Assembly (NCBI GenBank): GCA_012934845.2
Contig: WNNJ02001949.1
Location: 208,944 to 272,943 of the forward strand
From: Pomphorhynchus laevis
Taxonomy: Eukaryota; Acanthocephala; Palaeacanthocephala; Echinorhynchida; Pomphorhynchidae
DNA: 64,000 nucleotides
Reading direction: 5' to 3'
The notes below the pieces were generated by a model. That model did not search any database. It saw nothing but the letters and a program-made list of their open reading frames with translations, and was not told where the DNA came from. Positions 1 through 10,500 of this stretch are shown here, in pieces (within the stretch, counting starts at the first letter, position 1; each line of letters starts with the position of its first letter). The translations under genes and the position numbers were made by a program.

Positions 1-33
1 TGCAAGTTTAAAGTTAAAAATAATTATTACAAA

Positions 34-1459
34 TTAGAGTAAGTATAATGAATGATCAGATTCTAAATTCTCACCGATCGGCAAGGATTTTGTAAGCTCC
101 GGCTTATTACTGTACTTTTTAGAGTTATTTCTTTGTGATCGCTGATATTCTTCGCTATCATGTTCATGCGATCCATGAGCGTTGCTGTGACGATTATCTT
201 CCGATTCGGTTGATGTATTCGCGGCCGCGGTGGTGGCGGTTGTAATGAATTCGTTATTTCTTCGAACCATGTTTGAGCAACTCTTCAAAATTGATGCGAT
301 ATTACTACTTTTATTCGTAATTAAGTGATTGGTGGTATTTGTTGTCACTATCATTTGTACTGCCGCTGGTGCGTCGTCATGTTGATCATGCTCAACACCT
401 TGAACATCAACAACATTGTCGGGTAGTATAAGATCATCACACATGTTGAGTAACTGATGAATGATCTGGTTGAGATGATCATTACAATTGTCGGGTGTAT
501 GATCGGCAACACTAGATTGGCTGCAATTCATCGTGGAAATTCCGGTTTTACCATTGTCAATCATAGTTTCTTCTTGGTTACTACTCGATGATACAAAGAA
601 AGGCGCAGCAGATTCGTCGGCACCGGGTTCGTTGATAGAACCAGAAGCAAATTTTGCAAATTCATTCGATGGATTGCAATCAAGCCCATATTTAGGATCA
701 TATGATGTAAATGACATCATTGGTATTGTTGAATTGCTGTTAAGTATAAATGATGACGATTCAAACTCCAATCCCTGTTGAGATGATCCTTTTAATTTTA
801 TCGTCAAGTTATCATTATCCTTGATTGGACAACAAATTAGATTATTGTATTCGTTCATTTGATTATTATTTATTTGCATATCATTACTAGCTAAGGGATG
901 CATTGAACTCTGATGCAGCTCACCAAGTTGTTGGATCTTATTTATTTGATCGGTAACTTGTCCTGTCGGTGAATTAGCAGACATCAATAGATGACTTTCA
1001 GCATCAGTTGTAGTTGCACAATAAGTAAATATCATTTCTTTTTCGAAATCTGTTTGACCGTAGTCCGACGATTGCTTTCTAACTTTGGTAAGAGATTTGG
1101 CTACATCAGTATCGTCATTATCGTCTACATTAAGCTGGGAATGATGATGCTGAAAAACATCATTAGTAGCATCGAATGGAGTATCGTGCTTAGTGATATT
1201 GGCAGGAATGTCATCGTTACATTGAGACGCATGCTTGTTTATCGGTTCATTATCTGCGACTATCGTAGAAGTGGCGCTCACAGCATTATACTCAGTTTCA
1301 ATTGATCTGGAGTTATATGTATCACAACGTCTAGTCATACAGGGTAGTCTTATCACATCACGAGTTCGGCTCAAAGCACAAGTGTCTGGCTCGAAGAGGC
1401 GTTTCCCGGGTTCACCTGTTTCCTGGTGTCCACCATCAAATGTGGATATTGGGATCTGA
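34..1459 (-). other. Disordered C-terminal extension fused to the retroelement ORF
   Basis: About 470 codons, open throughout and ending at TAA 36-34. Composition is dominated by N, S, T, D, H and Q, with short runs such as HHHSQLNVDDNDD and TTATTAAANTSTE; no fold or catalytic motif is seen. Restriction-like-endonuclease elements usually end shortly after the helical segment seen here near 1470-1520, so this is extra. It may be host coding sequence into which the element inserted in frame, an acquired domain, or a lineage-specific tail. The gene edge lies only 33 bases from the window border. Confidence 0.5.
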
Positions 1460-4404
1460 TCAAGTGACGCTAGCATTGCTTTGGCGTTGCCTCTCATTAT
1501 TGCAATAGAGATGCGCTGGTATAAATGCGTGATCGTCACGGCGTAAGTGACTCCGCTTGTCCGGCTCATGTTATTTGCAACCCGTTTGATGACCCTGTTT
1601 CCCTCTTCATTCCATCCCCCAAACGACTCCACTACAGCGGCTGAGAATATATACCCCGCTGCTTCGACCCTGCTCTTGTACTTTCGGTCTTTAACATTAA
1701 TCGCATACGACGTAGCGGCGGCGAGCTTTGCGTTAGCAGCTGAGCGACGGTATGCCGTCTGTTGGGGGTGAGTGACTGCAAAGTCGATTGCATGGGGAGG
1801 ATCCCCATAAAATAGGATGTCTGCCGGCCGTTCACGTAGGTCCGGGATAATACCTCGCACTTCCAGAGCTACATCCATCCGGGCTGATTGTGCGGCTGCG
1901 AATACCACGTCACGAATAGCATTATGCCGCAGTCCTTGATAACCCCCGTATTGGCATGTTAGCGAGTGTATGCCTTCCTTATCAGCTATGCGCATGCAGC
2001 GGCCGCATCTATAATTCCTTTCGTGTAAAGGAATTCCAAGCCACATGCGGACTAGAATACAGAACTGTGGGGGTGTTAATTCCGTTCCAGATGCCGCATT
2101 TGGTACAGCGTTAAGCCAAGCCCCAGCTTTTGGACACGACACTGCATGTAGTCGGGCACGATCCATTTCGCTAGCTGATTGTATAAGCTGTGTCGAGGCG
2201 AGATTTTCAATCAGGCGTGAGGTTGATGATTGACCGCCATCCGTAGACGGTATGAAGTGAGATCCCATTGTAGTTCTAAGGGTGGCTAATGCCTCTGAAT
2301 AGCCAGGAAAAAGTGTAGGATCCAGACTGTATTCTTCTCCTACCTGCATCACGCTATGTATAAATGCGCTCTGGACATGCGCCGCATTGCATCTTAGGCC
2401 AAATCCTCCCAGACGGATTGGGAGTGTCATCTGTGATTTCGCTGCTTCGTGTAGTTGACACGCGCATATTTTCTGAAAGGCGCTGGCGATTTGTCTGTCG
2501 AATGACTGACAAAACGTTTTTGTAATCCTTGGATCAACTGAACGGAGAAGGTGGTTTATCCTGGACGAGGAAGCGCAGTGTTTGAGTAGGAGGTATCCGA
2601 CTTGAGGGTCTGGCAGCTTGGCTACTGCTTCAATTGTCTGGATTAGCGGTGGCAGAATTTCGTTTGTCAGGTGGGTTTCTATGAAGGACTCGTCACCGAT
2701 GGGTATGCCTAACAAGTGCATGTTTCCAGAGGTGTTCTCCGAAACCACCTCGGATAGTAGGGCCAAGCAAGAGCTAACGGCTTCAGGTGTGCCGATGACC
2801 TCTGTCTTTCGCCAATTTAGCTGCAATTTAATCGCCTTGAAACTCGTGTCTAGCCAGCCGAGTGCGGATGCGATTGCCGAAGGCGTCCCGCCGACTATGC
2901 CATCGTCCAGGTACCACGTGTTGAGGTTTATTCCAGGGATATGAGAAACGTGTTCAATCGTTTTCTTAATGGCCAACGCGAAGAGGAACGGGCCCAATGG
3001 ATCACCCTGCTGGACTCCTTCACATGAATTGAGAGGGTCCTGCGGGCCAAAACGAAGGGGTGCCTTGCACTTGTATGAAAAGTCAAACCATGGCAAGATC
3101 TCTGGGACGTTCTCTCGGACAGTTGCTCGTAAGTGCGCTCTGGACAATGAGTTGAAGGCGTTTGAAAGATCGATCTTTGCCCAGGCCCAGTTGTTGTCGT
3201 TGGCGTGAAGTTCGTGGATTCGTCGGATGTTGTGAACGATCCTTTCCACTGCGTTAGGGGTTGCTACTCCTAGTTGTGTTGGTTGTAGTAGACCAGCGAA
3301 ACGTTTGCGGAGTTGGAGACATATGCATTTCGAGCACAGACGGCGTAGAGTTTCGCCAACGGCAATTGGTCTGATACCCCCGTCCTTTTTGGGAAGTGCG
3401 ATCAAGTTCGCGCCGGCTATGTAAGGCGCCACTTCAGAGGGTGCTAGTCCCGCCAGAAGGTGGTTGACAAGGTGCGTCAGGTTTTCTGCTAGCGAACCGC
3501 CGCTATTTGCTCGTAACATGTCCTGGAGATGCTCCGGTCTTAGCCCCAGGCAACCTGGTCCCGATGCTGAAGGAAAAGAGTTGACCGCGGTAATGACGGT
3601 CTCGCGGCCTACAGATATAGACGAAATCGGATTGTTTGAAAGTCGTTCTATAAGATTAGGTGAGGATAGTTGCTGATCCCGCCAGATGCTGTATGTAAGG
3701 GGATGTAGTATTTGCAGTGCTGTCCGTGCTTGTGTAGATGGGCTGACTATTCCTCCTGAAACCAAACGCTGGAGTGCTTTACCGTAATTCCCATGCTTGG
3801 CCAGGTTGATACAAGCAATTTCTGAATTGCCGTTTAGTTTACGGTTTGCATATTTGTGTGGCGTTTGTATCATGGATGGCACATCCGTTGAGGCGGTTGT
3901 CGCGTAGGCTCTTATTGATTCGCAAATGTGCTTCTCGAGCTTATATCGACCTTTGCATATTGTGGGCATTGGGCCACTGAAGCACGATTTTGCGAAGAGC
4001 AGCAGCTTTGTCCATGAACTGACATCTCCGATCTGCAGTGCATGTTTGATACTGTCACAGAAGTAGGTGGCTGCTAGAACACGTGCTTTGTACGGAATGC
4101 GTATGACTGTTGTTGATTCTCTGCGCCAACATGATTGAAGACATGATAGACGGTTCGAAGCGTCGACTCTAGCGCTTGGAATTGCCAATGTTGGAGTTAT
4201 GACTTCTGTCGTGGCCTCATTTGGCTGCACCTTGGACGCATGGTTGAAACAGCCAAAACCCTCGCCCGAACCTGCACACCTAGAACCTCTGAACTTATGA
4301 AAGCGGAAGCATCCATTAGTTGTCAAAACGATGTCCCTCTGGCAGATGCGACATGGCCGCCTACCTCTGATAATATCATTTTGATCTTGCCCATCGTACG
4401 CCAT
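34..4404 (-). CDS. Reverse transcriptase / restriction-like endonuclease ORF with long disordered tail
   Basis: Uninterrupted frame of 1456 codons from the ATG at 4404 (MAYDG); the frame stays open upstream to 4515 and another ATG lies five codons earlier. Order of parts: an N-terminal C2H2/CCHC-like finger (CRICQRDI, then FHKF and GSRC, about 4270-4350); an N-terminal extension (GLRPEHL); a reverse transcriptase with KKDGGIRPIAVGETLRRL, motif A (KIDLSNAFN), motif B (GVQQGDPLGP, near 3000) and motif C (WYLDDG, near 2905); a cysteine-histidine knuckle (CGRC...HSLTC) and a PD-(D/E)xK-type endonuclease (RPADILF, AIDFAVTHP, near 1790-1830). This is the arrangement of non-LTR elements with a restriction-like endonuclease (R2-like in the broad sense); the exact clade is not resolved. 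Retroelement similarity stops near 1460. The last ~470 codons are rich in N, S, D, H and T and look like a disordered protein. No 28S rDNA flank is visible. Base composition is far richer in GC than the surroundings, as expected for coding DNA. Confidence 0.85.
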   Translation of the reverse strand: MAYDGQDQNDIIRGRRPCRICQRDIVLTTNGCFRFHKFRGSRCAGSGEGFGCFNHASKVQPNEATTEVITPTLAIPSARVDASNRLSCLQSCWRRESTTVIRIPYKARVLAATYFCDSIKHALQIGDVSSWTKLLLFAKSCFSGPMPTICKGRYKLEKHICESIRAYATTASTDVPSMIQTPHKYANRKLNGNSEIACINLAKHGNYGKALQRLVSGGIVSPSTQARTALQILHPLTYSIWRDQQLSSPNLIERLSNNPISSISVGRETVITAVNSFPSASGPGCLGLRPEHLQDMLRANSGGSLAENLTHLVNHLLAGLAPSEVAPYIAGANLIALPKKDGGIRPIAVGETLRRLCSKCICLQLRKRFAGLLQPTQLGVATPNAVERIVHNIRRIHELHANDNNWAWAKIDLSNAFNSLSRAHLRATVRENVPEILPWFDFSYKCKAPLRFGPQDPLNSCEGVQQGDPLGPFLFALAIKKTIEHVSHIPGINLNTWYLDDGIVGGTPSAIASALGWLDTSFKAIKLQLNWRKTEVIGTPEAVSSCLALLSEVVSENTSGNMHLLGIPIGDESFIETHLTNEILPPLIQTIEAVAKLPDPQVGYLLLKHCASSSRINHLLRSVDPRITKTFCQSFDRQIASAFQKICACQLHEAAKSQMTLPIRLGGFGLRCNAAHVQSAFIHSVMQVGEEYSLDPTLFPGYSEALATLRTTMGSHFIPSTDGGQSSTSRLIENLASTQLIQSASEMDRARLHAVSCPKAGAWLNAVPNAASGTELTPPQFCILVRMWLGIPLHERNYRCGRCMRIADKEGIHSLTCQYGGYQGLRHNAIRDVVFAAAQSARMDVALEVRGIIPDLRERPADILFYGDPPHAIDFAVTHPQQTAYRRSAANAKLAAATSYAINVKDRKYKSRVEAAGYIFSAAVVESFGGWNEEGNRVIKRVANNMSRTSGVTYAVTITHLYQRISIAIMRGNAKAMLASLDQIPISTFDGGHQETGEPGKRLFEPDTCALSRTRDVIRLPCMTRRCDTYNSRSIETEYNAVSATSTIVADNEPINKHASQCNDDIPANITKHDTPFDATNDVFQHHHSQLNVDDNDDTDVAKSLTKVRKQSSDYGQTDFEKEMIFTYCATTTDAESHLLMSANSPTGQVTDQINKIQQLGELHQSSMHPLASNDMQINNNQMNEYNNLICCPIKDNDNLTIKLKGSSQQGLEFESSSFILNSNSTIPMMSFTSYDPKYGLDCNPSNEFAKFASGSINEPGADESAAPFFVSSSSNQEETMIDNGKTGISTMNCSQSSVADHTPDNCNDHLNQIIHQLLNMCDDLILPDNVVDVQGVEHDQHDDAPAAVQMIVTTNTTNHLITNKSSNIASILKSCSNMVRRNNEFITTATTAAANTSTESEDNRHSNAHGSHEHDSEEYQRSQRNNSKKYSNKPELTKSLPIGENLESDHSLYLL

Positions 4405-4520
4405 TGTGTTTGGTAACATTGTAAGTAAGTTTGTAATTGCCAAGGTAAGTTTGTAACTGTTGTATGTTATTTTATTGTATACTTTAAGATATTTCAATTT
4501 ATGATAGTAGTACAAAATAC
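1460..4520 (-). mobile_element. Non-LTR retrotransposon with restriction-like endonuclease, apparently intact
   Basis: The part of the frame that is recognisably retroelement (finger, RT, knuckle, endonuclease) occupies about 4404 to 1460. No stop or frameshift interrupts it, so the copy is young or under constraint. The 5' boundary falls between 4404 and about 4560, where composition drops to AT-rich flank. No 3' untranslated region, poly-A or target duplication was found, because the frame runs on into the tail. Confidence 0.7.
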
Positions 4521-5413
4521 GTAGATTCAGTTAAGTGTTCTGTTTGTAAGATGTTGTAAATTTTAATGTTGTAATTTTTTTTGTATAAACAGTAAAATAA
4601 ACACTTACATGAGTTCAAAATTTACGATTCATTTGCTGACATTAAAATGATAAGAATATATATGAGCAGATTATATATGTAGACAACTCTCTGTAAAATT
4701 CTGGCAAATTCATCTATTTAACGTAATGTTATTTATGCTATTAGCAATAAAAACATTAAGTTTATAAGCCTAGAAAAAAAATTTATATAAAAATGGAATA
4801 TATTATATAAAATGTATTAAGTTTGATGGGAATTAAAATTTGCAAAAAAGTTCAAGGATATGATGATATAAGGTGGCTCAAATGCCAAGTATTATCAATA
4901 GACTTTGAGTAAACATCACATAGAAATAACGATTCATTAGATTTCGGACTAGCAATCGAATGAAACAATAGCCAATTTAACGGATAACTTATTGAAAACC
5001 ACTGGTGACTGGTGACGTTATATTAATAAGAAAGCATTTCAATACAACTTTTTAATTTACATGAACAGGAAACTATAAACCTGTATGCCTTTTTAAAACC
5101 TTCGTCTGAAATCGTTGTGCTGAAATCGTTGTGTGCTATCGTTCCTTCATCAGCTTACGAAGGTTGGTGAATAAGCAACACCCTTTAGCTGAAGCGCAAT
5201 GCACTAGCAAAAGCTCTCTAGCTACAAAGCATGAGCAAAGCTCCTGCACAGATGCTATGATTCGTCACTCCACATATAGTGGTTATATGAATTGAAAACT
5301 ACTGGTGACGTATATTTATAAGAAAGAATTTCATACAACTTTTTTAATTAACACGAACAGGAAAGTATAAATCTGCATGATTTGTACAACCTTCGTCGGG
5401 AATATCTACCGGG
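4521..5413. repeat. AT-rich flank with a diverged direct duplication (4996-5110 and 5294-5405)
   Basis: No gene is seen. Two segments of about 110 bp, beginning GAAAACYACTGGTGAC and ending near AACCTTCGTC, are clearly related and lie about 298 bp apart. They abut the foldback element that starts at 5414 and may be its outer part or an older repeat. Confidence 0.6.
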
Positions 5414-5893
5414 AATGCGCCTGCCACAGACGCATAGCTCCAATGTGGCGTTTCGACCTTAATCTACTCATCACTACATGGTGGTGTTATTAATTTGGCC
5501 CTGTAGCTACATAACTTCGACAGTACTTAATCCTCAGTAAACCTCTAAAATAATTCACCAAGTGCACGCTCCTCTACCGGTTGCCAGCCTTACATCTGGT
5601 ATGGTTTGCATTAGCAGTGACTTTACAGGAGAGCACGTGTGCTATGGTTCCTTTCTTCATCAGCTTACGAAGTTTACTGAACAAGTCTTTGCTTACGCAA
5701 ACCATGCCTGATGTAAGGCTGGTCACTGGTGGAGGAGCGTGCGCTTAGTGAATTCCTTTCTGAGGTTTACTGAGGATTAAGTACTGTCGAAGTTGTGTAG
5801 TTACTGGGCCTCACTGATGAGACCACCTTATAGTGTTGAGTAGACTAAGGTCAAAACGCCTCATTGGGAATAGGCGTCTGTGGTAGGCGCATT
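5414..5893. mobile_element. Foldback element with ~200-bp inverted arms
   Basis: The left arm 5414-5612 and right arm 5696-5893 are imperfect reverse complements around an ~83-bp centre. Matching landmarks are AATGCGCC/GGCGCATT at the ends and TGGTTTGC/GCAAACCA at the centre. No ORF. Each arm carries part of a hammerhead ribozyme. The layout resembles a non-autonomous element; no target duplication was recognised. Confidence 0.75.
5805..5888 (+). ncRNA. Hammerhead ribozyme-like motif, type I layout
   Basis: Core CTGATGA at 5814-5820; stem II GACC 5821-5824 with GGTC 5849-5852; then AAAA where GAAA is expected; stem III CGCC 5857-5860 with GGCG 5873-5876; then a TC cleavage site at 5877-5878. 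Stem I can form between GCCTCA (before the core) and TGTGGC/T (after the cleavage site) with one mismatch. The opposite arm (minus strand) keeps GGTCGAAACGCC but has lost CTGATGA, so the ancestral element had a full core. This copy is probably weak or inactive. Confidence 0.65.
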
Positions 5894-7330
5894 TTATTTC
5901 CTAAAAGCCGATACCACATTTCGTAATAACAATTTTATTCTTAAAATGATTTGTTATTAATTTTCAAATAATCGATTTATAACTTCATAATTATTTTCAG
6001 TTCTATGTTAACTACAAAAAATTAGTGTTTTTTCGACGGATCAAATAATATGTGATTTAAAATAATGATGTATAGTTTCAACATTCTAAAAATGAAACTA
6101 TCATTAAAATATTATATATCAAATATTCACAGAATACTTTATTACCACTATGCTTTCAGGAATTGCAAAGAACAAAAGATTACGTGAGTATACAAATTAC
6201 GCTAAAGAATTAATACAATTTTGAAAGATATTGAAGTATAAATGTTTGATATCTTTTAGTATTTAGTTTTATATGAAATATTAATGAAAATTAATATTAA
6301 TTTTGTTAATAATATTAACGAATGTTCTTCATCTAATTTGTTTTCTATTGAAATTTTATCAAAATTTAGCGTGTAATGTATTCCAAGACGGTTGCTATTG
6401 ATGTATAAGTAACATAACCAGGTTTAATACACTACAATTAAAAAGAATTGTAGCAAAATGTAAATTTGACTATTGTTGCCTACGACCTTGACTGAACTCA
6501 GTTATGATTATTTTTACGCCAAAGACAGGCCTCAGTTTAATAATCTATTTCATTTAATTACCCATTTCTCTTGGTTACAATATATTATCAAATCTATTTA
6601 TTGTTTCGGCATATGTTGAAACAACAATATATAATTAAATTGTATATAATGAAAATTGACTTGGAAATAGTTTACTTAATAAATAATAATCTCTCAAGCG
6701 AGAGTGATACCAATACGCGTGAATTATGTTTAATCTTTTAGGCCAGACGCAAAAGAATGACGATAACAGTATTAATAATAAAGAATTAATATAATCTACG
6801 ATTTATAGTATAATCTTATATTAAATTTAATATAAGATTTTTACTTTTACTAATTTTAATAATACAAACTGGAAAAATCCACAAAAATATAAACTTTATT
6901 TCGAGACTGTTCGTTTATTGCTAAATTCTTCAAACGTGATCTCTAACGCACACACTTATGAAATACCACTGGGATGATCGCTTTTCGTTCTAATATTCAC
7001 TTGTTCAGTATTTTGTTGTTACTTCTCACATCCGAGAGCCAAAAATGAGATAATTCGCTGTTAGCTGCATATTTTAAATTTACAAAAGTCTGCATATTTG
7101 AGGATGGTATCATTGTAGATATGCTAATCGGGAATTGAAAGAAAAGTAAAACTAAAATATGATATATTTTTGACCATGGTGCCAATTAGAATTTTTATTA
7201 ATAAACTTAATCTAATTGATTACAGCGAATGTTTCACGAGCATTTTTCCTGTAAACTTTCGAGTATATAAACTACCTAAACTTTTTTAAGGTAAAAACAT
7301 TGCGCTTAAAAATAAGTGTAGGAACATTTT
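5894..7330. other. AT-rich sequence, no gene seen
   Basis: No convincing exon or RNA gene. A short stretch at 6743-6775 repeats the terminal sequence of the inverted-repeat element at 7331-7583 (CCAGACGC, GACGATAACAGTAT), so it is a solo end of that family. Confidence 0.6.
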
Positions 7331-7583
7331 GATACGAAAGAACAGCGATAACAGTATTTGATATCGTTTCGTCATCATAATGACTCATCAGTGCCAGATC
7401 CCTCCCACTGCTGGATGCAGACGAGGACTAGCAGACGGCGAGAAACGAATCATGTGTATGAGGTACTAGAACACCTCTAGTAACATCACGGGGTGCTAAA
7501 CTAGCACTAAGGCTTCACCAAATAGGATAATGATTAGTCAGACAAAACGGTATCAAATACTGTTATCGTCGTTCTTTCGCGTC
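7331..7583. mobile_element. MITE-like element with 43-bp terminal inverted repeats and hammerhead core
   Basis: Ends 7331-7373 and 7541-7583 are inverted copies with shared GATAACAGTATTTGATA, bounding a 253-bp element without coding capacity. The inner flank of the left end carries a hammerhead core on the minus strand. A solo end lies at 6743-6775. Confidence 0.7.
7367..7391 (-). ncRNA. Hammerhead ribozyme core
   Basis: Read on the minus strand: CTGATGA (7391-7385), stem II GTCAT (7384-7380), loop 7379-7376, ATGAC (7375-7371), GAAA (7370-7367). Stem II pairs perfectly. Downstream GATA/TATC could form stem III, but a proper cleavage triplet and stem I were not established. Confidence 0.6.
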
Positions 7584-10500
7584 TGGATTAAAATATTGTA
7601 AAATAATAATTTACTTATCAAATATAAAAACTAAAAATAAAATATTTTCTTATGTGAAATGTCAGGATATTACTAAAATAGTGGTTACTTTCAATGCAGT
7701 CAGCAACAATATTATTATGTGGATGCAAACAAGGCCAGTGATGGTTTCTCAGTCAATTTGTTTGACCTTTTTTGAAATTGCATATAAAAGAGAAATAACA
7801 AATAATTGCTTGCTGCTTATATAGCAATATAGAATTATTCGAATGCTAAAGTTTTGATAAGTGAATACATTAAATACTTGTGTGTAGCATATAAATATCG
7901 GAAATTGTATTGGGTAAATTTCTTAATAATAAAAATATATTGAAGATCATTTGTTCTAGAAACATCGATGCCACATATGTTACTTCAATTGATGATGACG
8001 CATTCAGTGGATCTGATTACAATCAAATGTAAAAACATGAAGTACTTAAATTTTAAAAAACTCGATCTTTAGATACATTCACAGAATTCAAAATAGTCAA
8101 TTGATTATTAATACTTATACATCATTATTAACATTGTAAGTAATCTATTTAAGTTTAAATAAAATATGTAGTCACAGTGATCTGATACCGAGTCTACGTA
8201 TTTATAAATTGAAAAAGCTTAATAAAATTCAAATAATTAAATAATAAATAATAAATAATTTTAAATATTTGATAATTGTTATATAAGTGTTTATTTAATT
8301 TATATCAAATTAAAATAAAAAATTGAAATTTTAAATAAAACTCAATGCTTGTGAATTGACTAATTTAAATCAGACGATGTATCAGAATAAGGATTAGAGG
8401 TCATCAGTAGGAACTTTTATTTGATCATGTTTTGGCCTCTGTTCCATCATCTGATGGAATTTGATTATCTAATATCTTAGTATAATACAAAGTATATTAT
8501 TTATTATCCATAAAAATTTTCCGCTTAAGATTTTAAATATATTTAAATTTATTTTAAATATATTTAGTTGAGAAGATTTTAGATTGCTTTACTATAACGA
8601 TGATTTTATGTTTTAGTAGTAATTCAATTTAAAAATAAAATAATTACCTTATAATTAAATATTAAAAGCTCAAAAAAACGGTTAGTTATTACAATAAATA
8701 ACTATAAATTGTAATTACAATGTAATGATAAAGTAAAAGAGAAATTTCAATATCGTTATTAAGATAACAATAATGAAGATATCGCATTTGCAACTTAGCC
8801 TTTCAGTTTCAAATTGCTATTTAAAAATAACAATTTACATTTGTTTTTAATGTAATAACAAATACAATGTGCACTTATAAAAAATTAGATTCAATAGAGT
8901 GAAAATATTCTTCGGTTATTACGCGACTCTTATTTTCACTTGTGTTTATATATTTTATATTCAATTTAATTATTTTCTATTTCAATAAAAATAGATATCA
9001 TTGTGGGATATTTTTGAACTTAATATTATTACACTACAATCTGTTTTATATACCACTAGTATACCACAAATTTACGTTGTAAATTTATATACACAAATTT
9101 ATCACAGATTACGTGGCAGTATTCTTTAATGAATATCCACATAATGCTTACCTTTGTGAATCACTTTTCTCCTTAGAACTCATTTGATTTATTGGCAAAA
9201 TGTCTTGCAGCGATATTTTCACTATTTCCATTTACGTATTAGTGATCGGTTATGTTCTTTATTGAAATTGTCATATACAATTTTTCTTTAGTCACAACAC
9301 TTATCTCAAATTTCATGTTAAAAATTTCATGTTATACATTTTGTTAATATTTCATGATATCGTTGAAATTGGTTTGCACTACTCATTTAATACCACTATA
9401 CTTTATATTAAAGAAGAATTGTTAACAATTGATTAATTATTACTGTGATAAGTCAGTCCAATATAAATTGTAATCCCTGATTACAATTTATATTGTAATC
9501 AGGGATTACAATTTTTATCAATCATACGTTACTAAATTTATTAATTACTGATGTCTTTCTTTTTTGTTATAACAAATTAATTACGATTTTCAGTTATTTG
9601 ATTTTCAGTGAACTTGTCGGTTTGCTTTATAATTTAGACGTTTGATTGATTGTGCTGAAATTCCGATTCTAAACTTTAAGAAAATAATATGGAATTTGTA
9701 AGATGATAAAGTAGCGATAGATGATTAGAGAGATTCTTTATTAGCAAACACGATAATTAATGAGTAGATGACTTTTTAGAATTTTAGATATTTTCCCTTT
9801 TTCATTTTGATGTTTAATATTTAGAATATTTGATCACGTTCAATTTAAGCACGATCATTTTACACCGAACAAATTCATTGCAGAAGGAGCGGCGAAAGTG
9901 ACGAATTTGTAATATGTTTTGCTCGTTGCTCTTTATAATTTACAAATAATAAGGATAATTATAATAAATTTATATTTTTAAATAAAAAACATATTATTTT
10001 TAATTAAAACAATTTATTTAAAGTACATTAAATATTATGGCAATAACTTAAATATGGATAATTGTAGAATACTCTTGATTTTTGCAAACGACTGAATTAT
10101 ACTTCCATTCGAGATTAAACATATATTCTTTTAGATTATCAACATAAAATGTAATCATATTAAAATGCAATTCATAAAAAGTAGTTTAAAAGTTCGTTGT
10201 TTTATTCAATACACTTTTTCAATAGCATAAATCGTTTTTATTGTTTCAATTATAAATAAATTTAAAACGAATTTATTTCAATACTGATTTGAAACCTTTA
10301 AGCTTTTACCTTTCGCCTGTTAGCAACAAATTTAGGTTGAACTACTTTTGCAGTTATTTAACTATTTTTAAATTTTAGAATCAATATAACTTTCTATTAG
10401 CTGTTCTTTGTAAAACATTTAATTTTAAAGCAATTTTATTTTTGATAGATTTTATTAAATCATTACTTCTTTAATAATCAGATGTCAATTAATATTCAAA

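Noticed and set aside
1460-4520. R2 element in 28S rDNA
   Set aside because: No rDNA sequence flanks it and the frame continues into an unrelated coding tail.
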